NCBI RefSeq assembly: GCF_028293835.1
Contig: NZ_JAQGNX010000087.1
Coordinates: 1-61,441, forward strand
Length of the DNA stretch: 61,441 bases
Direction of reading: 5' to 3'
DNA from: Pseudomonas sp.
Lineage (GTDB): Bacteria; Pseudomonadota; Gammaproteobacteria; Pseudomonadales; Pseudomonadaceae
Shown here: positions 36,946 through 45,603 of the stretch, piece by piece
Position numbering within the stretch: position 1 is the stretch's first letter
Layout: each line of letters opens with the position of its first letter
Notes under the pieces: model-generated
Databases searched by the model: none
What the model saw: the letters and a program-made list of their open reading frames with translations, nothing else
What the model was told of the DNA's origin: nothing
Position numbers and translations under genes: made by a program

Positions 36946-37432
36946 GTTTGCGGATCCAGGTATCCACCGCTTGATTCAGGCCGGAGATGGCCTTGTCATC
37001 AAGTTTGCACTCCGGTTTGTAAGCGCCTTCGACCAGTATCATCCAGCGCGTCAGGCCTGCGGCAGGGCAGCGGTTATCCAGAAATGCCAACCACTTGCGG
37101 CCATTCAGCGTGTGGCTTTGGCTGTACGGATAGTGATTGCGGCACAAGCGTTTGAGCAGCGCGTTGATTTGCTGCAACCAGGCGCCAGCGGGGGCGCCGT
37201 CATAGGGTTTGGGCAGCTGCGCGAGTTCGTCCAGGGCGGCCAGTCGCAGTGGGTCTAAGGGTTGCTCGGACCTGATGATCAAGCGCTTGCCTGGCCAGTA
37301 GCCTCGTAGCCACCACACGCCCCACGCGGCGAGCGGTAGCAGACACAGCAGCACCCACCAGCCCGGCGCTGGCGGCCAGGTATCGATCGCCGGTGGCATG
37401 ATCAGTGGTTGCAGTTGCTCCAGGCTGCTCAT
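36938..37432 (-). CDS. DUF4381 domain protein
   Basis: 164 aa, one membrane helix near the N-terminus (~23-45, PGWWVLLCLLPLAAWGVWWLRGYW) and a cytosolic domain with RLAALDELAQLP, INALLKRLCRNHYP and GRKWLAFLD. DUF4381 proteins are regular members of MoxR-DUF58-VWA operons; function unknown. Overlaps both neighbours. Confidence 0.87.
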   Translation of the reverse strand: MSSLEQLQPLIMPPAIDTWPPAPGWWVLLCLLPLAAWGVWWLRGYWPGKRLIIRSEQPLDPLRLAALDELAQLPKPYDGAPAGAWLQQINALLKRLCRNHYPYSQSHTLNGRKWLAFLDNRCPAAGLTRWMILVEGAYKPECKLDDKAISGLNQAVDTWIRKHV

Positions 37433-38394
37433 CGTTTTTTTCCGGGACGCTGGGCGCTCAGGTATTCACGCAGTTGTTCGACCATGCCGCTTTGGGTGCT
37501 CAGGGGAATCGACAACACCCGTAATTTTTGCGCGAGCAATTCCCAGCGTGCCACCCGCGCCTCGCCCTGGGCGCGGTAGGCCTGACGCAAGTCCGGGTTC
37601 AAGGTGTCCAGCTCAAGCTGCGCGCCGCGTTCGGCAAATCGTAACAAACCTGCCGCTGGCAAGGCATGGTCCAAGGGGTCGGACAAGGGCAACAGTAGCA
37701 AGTCGCAATGCCGGGACAACAGGCTTAACTGCTGCTCGGCGGCGTCAGAAATGGTTCGTTCGTCGCAGATCACAAACACAAAGCTGCCGGGACGCAGCAC
37801 CTCCCGCGCCCGGCGCAAGGCAATGCCGAACGCATCGCGGTCGGCGGCGATCTCGGTGTTCAGCGACTGGTTGACCCGCACCAGTCTGTTTAGCAACTGC
37901 AACAGACTCTGCTTGCTGCGTCGTGGTTTGATTTCGTAGTGTTCGTTATCACCAAACACCAGTCCGCCGACCCGGTCGTTGTGGGCCAATGCTGCCCAGC
38001 CGATCAGCGCGGCGGCTTGAGCGGCCAGCACCGACTTGAACATCAGCCCCGAACCGAAAAACAGCCGACGGCTTTGCTCCACCAGAATAAAGATCGGCCG
38101 CTCGCGTTCTTCGTGGAACAGCTTGGTGTGCGGTTCCTGAGTGCGGGCGGTGACGCGCCAATCGATGGTGCGTACGTCATCGCCGGCCTGGTAAACCCGC
38201 ACTTGATCGAAGTCCACACCACGGCCACGGAGTTTCGAGTGGTGTAAACCAATCAACGGGCTGCGCTGGCTGGGCGTTGAAAACAACTGCACTTCGCGCA
38301 CGCGATGACGCATCTCGATCAATTCGTCGAGACTGACGCGTATTCCAGGGGTGGCAATCGGCGATTGCATGGGCTCAGGCGACAGCCACGACAT
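37429..38394 (-). CDS. DUF58 domain protein
   Basis: 321 aa, soluble. The DUF58 signature DQVRVYQAGDDVRTIDWRVTAR (~58-79) is followed by a VWA-like part with FILVEQSRRLFFG and FVFVICDERTIS. Members act with MoxR ATPases as the likely cytosolic adaptor; mechanism not established. Its start overlaps the moxR stop by 20 bp. Confidence 0.9.
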   Translation of the reverse strand: MSWLSPEPMQSPIATPGIRVSLDELIEMRHRVREVQLFSTPSQRSPLIGLHHSKLRGRGVDFDQVRVYQAGDDVRTIDWRVTARTQEPHTKLFHEERERPIFILVEQSRRLFFGSGLMFKSVLAAQAAALIGWAALAHNDRVGGLVFGDNEHYEIKPRRSKQSLLQLLNRLVRVNQSLNTEIAADRDAFGIALRRAREVLRPGSFVFVICDERTISDAAEQQLSLLSRHCDLLLLPLSDPLDHALPAAGLLRFAERGAQLELDTLNPDLRQAYRAQGEARVARWELLAQKLRVLSIPLSTQSGMVEQLREYLSAQRPGKKR

Positions 38395-39334
38395 CGAGGA
38401 TGCGCTGGATCACGCGGTCTTGATCGATCCCGGCCGCTTCGGCTTCGAACGACAGAATGATGCGATGGCGCAGCACGTCGAACAGCACGGCCTGAATGTC
38501 TTCCGGGCTGACAAAGTCACGCCCGGCCAGCCACGCATGGGCCCGGGCGCAACGGTCCAGGGCAATGGAGCCGCGTGGGCTGGCGCCGTAGGCAATCCAG
38601 TCGGCCATTTCCGGGTCGAACTTGGCCGGTGTGCGGGTGGCCATTACCAATTGCACCAGGTATTCCTCCACCGCGTCGGCCATGTACAGGCCGAGGATTT
38701 CCTTGCGCGCAGCAAAAATCGCCTGCTGGCTGACCCGGCGCTCGGGCTTGGTTTCACCATTCAGCGCTTCGCCACGGGCCTGTTGCAGAATCTTGCGTTC
38801 CACCGCAGCGTCCGGGAAGCCGATTTTGACGTGCATCAGAAAGCGGTCGAGCTGCGCTTCGGGCAGCGGGTACGTACCTTCCTGCTCGATGGGGTTCTGG
38901 GTCGCCATCACCAGGAACAACGGCGACAGTTCGTAGGTGCTGCGACCGACGCTCACCTGGCGCTCGGCCATGGCTTCCAGCAGTGCCGATTGCACCTTGG
39001 CTGGTGCGCGATTGATTTCGTCCGCCAGTACAAGATTGTGGAAGATCGGCCCCTGTTGGAAGACGAAGCTGCCGGTTTCCGGACGATAGATCTCAGTGCC
39101 GGTGATGTCGGCAGGCAATAGGTCGGGGGTGAACTGGATTCGATGGAACTGTGCTTCGACGCCTTCGGCCAGTTCTTTGATGGCTTTGGTCTTGGCCAAC
39201 CCCGGTGCTCCCTCGACCAACATATGGCCGTCGGCGAGCAGGGCAATCAACAGCCGTTCGATCAGTTTTTCCTGGCCGAGAATCTGCGTTGAAAGAAAAG
39301 TTCGCAGCGCAATCAGCGCTTCACGATGTTCCAT
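38375..39334 (-). CDS. moxR: MoxR family AAA+ ATPase
   Basis: 319 aa. Walker A GAPGLAKT (42-49), Walker B LVLADEIN (Asp105, Glu106), sensor 1 MATQNPIEQEGTYPLPEAQLDRF and sensor 2 region GASPRGSIALDRCARA. MoxR ATPases are chaperone-like and help assemble or activate complexes containing VWA proteins, which are encoded directly downstream here. First gene of a six-gene operon ending at 32484. Confidence 0.93.
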   Translation of the reverse strand: MEHREALIALRTFLSTQILGQEKLIERLLIALLADGHMLVEGAPGLAKTKAIKELAEGVEAQFHRIQFTPDLLPADITGTEIYRPETGSFVFQQGPIFHNLVLADEINRAPAKVQSALLEAMAERQVSVGRSTYELSPLFLVMATQNPIEQEGTYPLPEAQLDRFLMHVKIGFPDAAVERKILQQARGEALNGETKPERRVSQQAIFAARKEILGLYMADAVEEYLVQLVMATRTPAKFDPEMADWIAYGASPRGSIALDRCARAHAWLAGRDFVSPEDIQAVLFDVLRHRIILSFEAEAAGIDQDRVIQRILDVVAVA

Positions 39335-39633
39335 CGTATGACGTGTCCTGGCAGATGATCAGCGGCGCCAAACGACACCGAAGCTGGGGGCGTTACTTTA
39401 ATCCATCCGGGCGGTGCCGACTAACGGCGCAGCGTGATTTCTCAACAAAACATGCTGTCGGGCTGTTCATCAGCGCATAGCGGTGTCTGAGTCTTGGTCG
39501 GCCGGTAGCGCCCAAGGCACCTGCACGCCATTCGTCGCGTGGTGTCTTCTACTTGGTCAGCCTCTGCTTAGCTTATGTTACGCCGGGTCTGGATCGGCCC
39601 AAGGAGCAATTTTTCTCAGGATGAGACTTCGCC
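39335..39633. other. Intergenic junction between the moxR operon and the Tc island
   Basis: About 300 bp holding the divergent promoters of moxR and the tcaA-like gene. No tRNA, direct repeat, integrase or insertion-sequence end was seen here. A weak ribosome site (AGGATGAG, 8-12 nt upstream) precedes the ATG at 39634. No promoter could be assigned confidently. Confidence 0.35.
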
Positions 39634-42600
39634 ATGGTCAGCAAGAAGAAGGTCACCACGTCTTTATCGGCAATGGATGTGCTGCTGGGTAAAGACGGTC
39701 AAACCCGTAGCATCCCTCTTGTCCTGTCCGAGCATTACCCTACGGTGCTGAGCGTTGCGCGCAGTGACGTAACCGGGCTGTTGAACAACAATCCCGGCCT
39801 ACACATCACCCAGGCCCGCGAACTGCTGCAGCGCGCCCAAGCCATGTCGGTGGTAACTGCCCGGCAATTTCGTGAACAACGACTGACCGCGTCGGTGCGG
39901 GAGGCCAATCGCCCGCCCACGGGTATCAAGGGACTGGTAGAAGGGCCTACCTACACCGACATGTTCAATCCGGACTGGGCCAACCATTGTCCGCCGGATG
40001 CCATCGAGGCGACCACCTCGCCGGTGGCCTATCTGGCCGACCTGTATCGCTACGCCAAAGAACTCGAAGCCTCCGGCAAGCCAGGCGAGGTCATCACCCT
40101 CGATGCTCGCCGGCCGGACCTGAAAGACCTGATGCTGGACCACACGGCCTTGAATCGGGTGGAACCCACCATCGTATTGGTCAATGAAATTCTGGAAACC
40201 TCTATTCGCAGCCATCTTGACGGTATCGCTCTGGAGGACAAGACCGTCGACGACGCCTTGCTTGAGGCTCGCTATCCCAACGCCTTGCCTTTTGAGCGCT
40301 ATACCAGCCAGATCAATTATGTGCTGGGCCGCAAGGGCTATTCATTGGGCGACGTGATTCGCCTGGCTGACCCGGCGTACCCCTACTTCAAGGAGCCGGG
40401 TGTGCATTCGGCGTTGTCCGACACCGCGCTCATTCAAGACACGGGCTTTGGGCCGGTACAGCAGGCGCTGCTGCTGGAGGCGCCGTACTTCCCAGATGCT
40501 GACGGGCAGACGCGCTCGCTGATTGCCAACAAATGGCGCGTAGACCCGCGCACCCGCCTGCTGGTGGAGGCGGTCGGGGATGAGTTGCAGGCGACCCCGT
40601 TTTTTCAGGACAACTTCGGCGTCGGTGGCCCTATTGATCTTGAAGATACCCAGACCTTCTGCCTGCGCACCGGGCTGAAAACCGAAGAGCTGGAAGCGCT
40701 GCTCTCAGTGGGCGCATTTGCCCCCGGCCGCTCAGCCAACGTTGCAGCTACCGCCCAGGGCGGGGTGGACGGCAGTCTGGCCGGGTCGGTTTACATCAAT
40801 GGAGGCCAGCCCCCGGCGATGGCCATCGAAACCCTTCCAGGCACACTCGCCGATGGCGTACTGGTAGAGGGCCCGCGCCATCGCATCACCAATGCCAGTG
40901 CAGACCGTTTCGACCGAATGAACCGCATGATTCGCCTGGCCCGCTGGATGGACCTGCCGTTTGATGAGGTGGATCAATTGTTGGTCGCTTCGATGCAGGG
41001 GGAACAGCGCGCGGCTACCGTTACCCGCCGCACCTTGGCTGCTGAGGTGGCATCGACGTATGTGATCACCCAGAACACGTTGCGGGCTTTGGGGTTGTTC
41101 CAAAGCCTGCGCAAGAATTATCAAGTTGAAGCAGCCGATTTCGCGGCGCTGCTCTACGGCGTGAGTGTGTATGCGCGAGGTAAAAGCGAGAGCCAGTTTG
41201 ATCAGATCTTCAACAGCCAGGCGTTGTTTTCCATTCCATTGATAATGGACGACACGCCGTTTGTCATTACGCCGAAAACCGATGCAGAACGGCAGAAGAT
41301 TGATCATTTGTGTGCGGCGTTGGGCATGACGTATGAAACGTACCGCTTCGTTGTGAAAGTCATCGAGCAGACGTATGCGGGGGATAGGCTGACTTGGTCG
41401 AGGGAAGTGATTTCTGCGTTTTACCGTTTGGTGAAACTGCCGCGTTATATTGGGTTGACCACCGTTGAGGCATTGGCATTGCTGGAGTTGCTGGATGGAG
41501 GCGGCAGTCAGCTAATGTCGAAACTGGCGGGTGTAACTGAAATTGCCACGCACTACGCATCGGCCGATACGGACACCTTGAGCGTGCTTCATGCGCTGGT
41601 GGACTTCAGCAGTTGGCTCAAAGAAAGCAAATGGACTGTCGCGCAGTTGTGCCGGCTCCTGTTGCCATCTGCGACTCAGCCGATCGCTACCGACGCCGAG
41701 GGTAATCTGCTTCAGGAAATGCATTCGCGGCTGACCTCAGCACTCATTACCGACAGCAGTTTTGCTCAGGTAGGAGCTCCCGATGTGTCAGTCACTGCCA
41801 GCGAGCCGATTGACTGGTTTGCGGAACTGGCCCAATTCATAGACAGCGGACAGGAAGCCTCTGCGGCCAAGGGCCTGGTGAAGTACCTGACTGGCGAAAC
41901 CGAGGAGACGTTTGAAAAGGGGGTAAGCACTGAGGTTAAACTCAAGTTGGAATCCTACGGACTTATGGAGGAGGAGCTGCACTCGAAACTGACCAACATG
42001 ATCATGCGCGCTCGCGGAGCACAGGAGGCCTTGCTCATGGAGGGCCTCGGCAATTATCTGAATACCTCTGCCGGTCTTGCGAAAGCCCTGCTGACCTGGA
42101 CCGAGGGCAACCGTTATCAACTGCTGCTTGAAGTCGTTAGGGTTTACGGTGAGTCCCTGTTGGGCACCGTTGCTATTGGCGATGAAGTATTGTTGGTGCT
42201 TGATGCGTTGGCGAAACGCGCGGCAGTCAGTTCGCATTTGAGCCTGAGCCCTGCGCTGATAACTCAGCTTGTGGAGCACTCAGACTGGTTCGGTCTGGAG
42301 GATGCTGAGCTGTCCCTGCAGAAGGTATTCTTCCTCAGTCAATACGCGATGATATTGCGCCTGAGCGAGCAAAATGAAGACACATTGTTGGACTATTTTC
42401 GTCTGATCAACACCCTGTGGCAGGAATCAAACGACGGAGACAAACGCCTTATACGCGACAGCGCTGCCAACAAGCTGGCAGGATTTTTACGTTGGAGTGT
42501 GCGGGAAGTGCTGTCATCGGCGTTCCATGTAGAACCCGAAACCGGCGTCATTTTTACCCTGTGCGAGTGCGACACAACGGTCCGCATAGCGTTGCTCAGT

Positions 42601-44535
42601 CGCGATACCGGTCTGGATGCTAACGCGTTATTGGCGCTGCATCTGCTCACACCCACCAGCTCCACGGAGCTTTACCGTCAGGCCGCGGGACTGGCATTGA
42701 GCTGCCTGACCGAATCGCCGCCGGGCAGCTCCGCTGGAGAGATAGGACAAAGCCTGTCCAGCGTCATAACCGTGGCACCGGATTACCTTGTTGCCAATCG
42801 TCCGCATGACAGTGCGACTTATACCATCACATTGTGCGACTTCATGGATAACCCATTTGATGGCGTCACTGTCAGGTGGAGCGTTAATTTGGGGGAACTG
42901 GATCAGGTGGAAACAACCACTGATGAGAGCGGGGTCAGTTCTACAACGTTGCACAGTGGAACGACAGTAGGGCTTGCAAGCTTAGTCGCGAGTTTCGGAC
43001 TCGGCGAAACATTGAAAGCACCGCTTGTCACCATCGACTGTGACGAGCAGACCATTCATTTTGTAGAAGGTGAATATGGGCCATCTACAGCGCTGGCGAA
43101 TAAACTCGAACCTATAAACTTCAGTGTCATGGCGGTGGATGATTACGGAAACAAAGCAGTCGATCGGGCAATAGAGTGGGGGGCGACGCTTGGAGAGTTT
43201 CAGCGTTACCAAACCATAACTGATCAGTCGGGGATCTCCCATGCTCAATTGCGTAGCCGTTCCGCTGGCATTTCGGAAGCGATTGCGCAGTACAAAAATG
43301 GTCGAGACTGGGAGTTTATAGCGGTAGAGTTTGTCAGCATTCCTTATTTTCAATATGTCAGATTCTTCACCACAGTCGTTGTCGGTGTTGAAGTATCGGT
43401 AGTCTGTCGTCTGGTGGAACTGGATGGAACACCTAGAGTGGGAGAGAAGGTAAGCTGGAGTTCCGATGTGGGTGAGCTACTGGATGAGGAGAGTGTTACG
43501 GATGACGACGGTGTCGCGACGGTGCGTTACGTGGCTGCAGACGTGGGTATGGTAATCGTTGCCGCAGCCGCTGCAGCACCTATCGTGACGAAAAGTACCG
43601 GGCAGACTGTCATTAATCCATTAGCAACAATAGTGCATCAAGAGGCGAGCAGCGAAGAGTTTTTGGTGGGCAGTGCAGACCCTATCGTATTCAAGGTCTG
43701 GTTGGAAATGCATGGGGAAGTAGCTCCCCGTACGCTTGTAGAATGGTCAACGTCAGAGGGCGGGTCGAGCATAAGCTATTCTGACCATAAGGGTATCGCA
43801 ACGTTCAATTCGAAGTTCAAGCGTGGAGAGCAGAGCGTTACTGCGACGATAAGTGGCACCGATGATTTGGTTATATTTAATGTGACCGCCATGCCGCCCG
43901 TGGAATTTAGCGTGACCATGGAGGGTGATAGATTCGATGATGAGTCTCCTGACCTATTGTCCCGTATTGCTACCTATTACCTTGTAGTGAAGACGGCTGA
44001 TGAGGCTGGAGAGTCCATTGAAGGTGTTGAGTTCTCGCTGGATTTTGTAGGTGACCATCCCTCGTTGATAGGACTGAATATAGAAGGTCTGAGTCAAAAA
44101 CATATATCCACTGCAGAAGGGTTAAGATTCAAAATAAAAGCGGAACCTGGAGACCGCGGTATCGTTGCCTTGAAACTCACTGGGGCACTGCTGGAAGAGT
44201 GGCGGGAGACTTATAGGCTAGGTTGGATTTATCAATATTCCACTGCAAGACTGCCAACCAGCGAGGAGTTGGATTTGAGGTGGACATGCAAAATAGCCGA
44301 TTTGGATCCTTATGACGGAGCGATAATAGAAAACCTTGGTGTCATAACGTTTTCCGTGCCCGAACACCAGGTAGAAGTGTCGCTACCTGTGCGACTGGCT
44401 GGGCGCCCACTTTATCAGAACACTCCAGCGGTGGACATTTCCAGCCTGAAAAAAGGAAATCTGACAAAAGTAACTCGCCTGGTGGCGTTGGATGGGTACC
44501 TGATAATGCCAGCAGGGGAACTGGTTCTGGATTAG
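39634..44535 (+). CDS. Tc toxin A subunit, N-terminal half (TcaA/VRP1 type) with Ig-like repeats
   Basis: 1633 aa. The first ~1040 residues are helical and match the VRP1/TcA N-terminal half: SPVAYLADLYRYAKELE (~129-145) and RRPDLKDLMLDHTALNRVEP...LVNEILE (~160-188) are hallmark motifs. From ~1045 to ~1520 there are about five Ig-like beta domains of the invasin/Big_1 pattern, recurring as VTVRWSVNLGELD...T.DESGVS, AIEWGATLGEFQ...T.DQSGIS, KVSWSSDVGELL...TDDDGVA and LVEWSTSEGGSS...DHKGIA, then a ~110-residue tail. In known split TcA proteins this part forms the outer shell and carries receptor-binding Ig folds. The Ig region is AT-richer than the first part (60-nt line at 44101: 45 % GC). No signal peptide, as usual for Tc proteins. 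Confidence 0.85.
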   Translation: MVSKKKVTTSLSAMDVLLGKDGQTRSIPLVLSEHYPTVLSVARSDVTGLLNNNPGLHITQARELLQRAQAMSVVTARQFREQRLTASVREANRPPTGIKGLVEGPTYTDMFNPDWANHCPPDAIEATTSPVAYLADLYRYAKELEASGKPGEVITLDARRPDLKDLMLDHTALNRVEPTIVLVNEILETSIRSHLDGIALEDKTVDDALLEARYPNALPFERYTSQINYVLGRKGYSLGDVIRLADPAYPYFKEPGVHSALSDTALIQDTGFGPVQQALLLEAPYFPDADGQTRSLIANKWRVDPRTRLLVEAVGDELQATPFFQDNFGVGGPIDLEDTQTFCLRTGLKTEELEALLSVGAFAPGRSANVAATAQGGVDGSLAGSVYINGGQPPAMAIETLPGTLADGVLVEGPRHRITNASADRFDRMNRMIRLARWMDLPFDEVDQLLVASMQGEQRAATVTRRTLAAEVASTYVITQNTLRALGLFQSLRKNYQVEAADFAALLYGVSVYARGKSESQFDQIFNSQALFSIPLIMDDTPFVITPKTDAERQKIDHLCAALGMTYETYRFVVKVIEQTYAGDRLTWSREVISAFYRLVKLPRYIGLTTVEALALLELLDGGGSQLMSKLAGVTEIATHYASADTDTLSVLHALVDFSSWLKESKWTVAQLCRLLLPSATQPIATDAEGNLLQEMHSRLTSALITDSSFAQVGAPDVSVTASEPIDWFAELAQFIDSGQEASAAKGLVKYLTGETEETFEKGVSTEVKLKLESYGLMEEELHSKLTNMIMRARGAQEALLMEGLGNYLNTSAGLAKALLTWTEGNRYQLLLEVVRVYGESLLGTVAIGDEVLLVLDALAKRAAVSSHLSLSPALITQLVEHSDWFGLEDAELSLQKVFFLSQYAMILRLSEQNEDTLLDYFRLINTLWQESNDGDKRLIRDSAANKLAGFLRWSVREVLSSAFHVEPETGVIFTLCECDTTVRIALLSRDTGLDANALLALHLLTPTSSTELYRQAAGLALSCLTESPPGSSAGEIGQSLSSVITVAPDYLVANRPHDSATYTITLCDFMDNPFDGVTVRWSVNLGELDQVETTTDESGVSSTTLHSGTTVGLASLVASFGLGETLKAPLVTIDCDEQTIHFVEGEYGPSTALANKLEPINFSVMAVDDYGNKAVDRAIEWGATLGEFQRYQTITDQSGISHAQLRSRSAGISEAIAQYKNGRDWEFIAVEFVSIPYFQYVRFFTTVVVGVEVSVVCRLVELDGTPRVGEKVSWSSDVGELLDEESVTDDDGVATVRYVAADVGMVIVAAAAAAPIVTKSTGQTVINPLATIVHQEASSEEFLVGSADPIVFKVWLEMHGEVAPRTLVEWSTSEGGSSISYSDHKGIATFNSKFKRGEQSVTATISGTDDLVIFNVTAMPPVEFSVTMEGDRFDDESPDLLSRIATYYLVVKTADEAGESIEGVEFSLDFVGDHPSLIGLNIEGLSQKHISTAEGLRFKIKAEPGDRGIVALKLTGALLEEWRETYRLGWIYQYSTARLPTSEELDLRWTCKIADLDPYDGAIIENLGVITFSVPEHQVEVSLPVRLAGRPLYQNTPAVDISSLKKGNLTKVTRLVALDGYLIMPAGELVLD

Positions 44536-44787
44536 ATAAGGGATAGCTCTATTTAAATACGTCGTAGTTTGGCGTGGTCCGAGTAGTGATCTGAGAGGCT
44601 CACTTGGCTTGGAAATGGTTGCGGTGAAGCCGTAGCGAGAGATGTTGCAGGGTTTCGAAAGCCTGCTTTGATATTCGTCTTGGAGCGTTGCGAAGATGGA
44701 AGCGACAGTGAGTTCGCAGCCAAAGTTCGATATTGCATTCCTTTTGGTGAAGTTGTACTAGTCACAAAAAATAAAGTGAGGTTTATC
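44536..44787 (+). other. Non-coding gap inside the Tc island
   Basis: About 250 bp between the TcA N-terminal gene and the small gene at 44788. An open frame runs through it from 44668 but without a ribosome site or resemblance to anything. It is long compared with the other gaps in the island and may be remnant coding sequence or an internal promoter. Confidence 0.3.
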
Positions 44788-45540
44788 ATGAAAAATCTTG
44801 ATTACAATCAAAAACGAGATGAAATGACAATGGATGACGCTCCCGAAAGTCCTGAGTTTTCGTTTGAGTGGAGTCTGGAGGGCGAAAAACTCGAACCTGA
44901 GGGGCAACCATTGCTGCTGGGCCGAAATATTCGCTACAAGCTTAATGTCAAGGCTGTCACGAAGAATGGGACCCCGCTGACGGGCATCAAATATTTCTTG
45001 AGATCTAACAAAGGTAGCAATTGGATGATAACCATCTCTGGGCAGGACGATGAGCAGGTGACAACGGAGACTGGGAATAATTTTGAAATCTTCGCGTTCA
45101 CGGCCACCAACGCATCGCAGCATGCCCATATGAATCAGGCACTTACTATAAGCCTCACATCAGATGAGGGTGTTGTTGAAGATATTAAGTGTATGGTCGG
45201 TCGGCTTGCTTACTGGGGGAGCCCTCATGCTTTCGTCGATAGATCGACTAGTTCAATGGTATTTAGCAGTTCTTCCTACTGGGCGGGCGAGGGAGGAGGG
45301 GATTCTTGGCATTGGGATTCATTTGCTCCTAAAGGCAGGATGAAAATCACTAGCCTAGAAATTGATTCGACACGCTTTACTTACGAATCCGGCTATGAGT
45401 TTAAATGTGACCACCTCGTTGACCTGAAAAAGTTTGAAGGTTTGACAGAGGTAGTCGTCGAATTTTTTCCGACTTTTTCGGATAATGGATATACGGGTGT
45501 TCTGCCTCGTGCAGTAAAGGTCGGATTACCTGTCAGCTAA
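44788..45540 (+). CDS. Unknown beta-rich protein inside the Tc island
   Basis: 250 aa from ATG 44788 (GTGAGG 6-7 nt upstream); a longer frame to 44668 has no ribosome site. No family recognised. The first half (EFSFEWSLEGEKLEP...IRYKLNVKAVTKNGTPLTGIKYFL...ALTISLTSDEG) has alternating hydrophobic residues like an Ig or jelly-roll domain and looks loosely like the Ig-like tail of the preceding toxin protein. The second half has many Ser, Trp and Tyr (SSSSYWAGEGGGDSWHWDSF). AT-rich, no signal peptide. A detached receptor-binding or accessory domain is one inference. Confidence 0.6.
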   Translation: MKNLDYNQKRDEMTMDDAPESPEFSFEWSLEGEKLEPEGQPLLLGRNIRYKLNVKAVTKNGTPLTGIKYFLRSNKGSNWMITISGQDDEQVTTETGNNFEIFAFTATNASQHAHMNQALTISLTSDEGVVEDIKCMVGRLAYWGSPHAFVDRSTSSMVFSSSSYWAGEGGGDSWHWDSFAPKGRMKITSLEIDSTRFTYESGYEFKCDHLVDLKKFEGLTEVVVEFFPTFSDNGYTGVLPRAVKVGLPVS

Positions 45541-45603
45541 TATTCTGGTAGGCAAAATGAGTGGGTCGATTGTAGCTGTTAGAGCATAAAGGGCGTGATT
45601 ATC

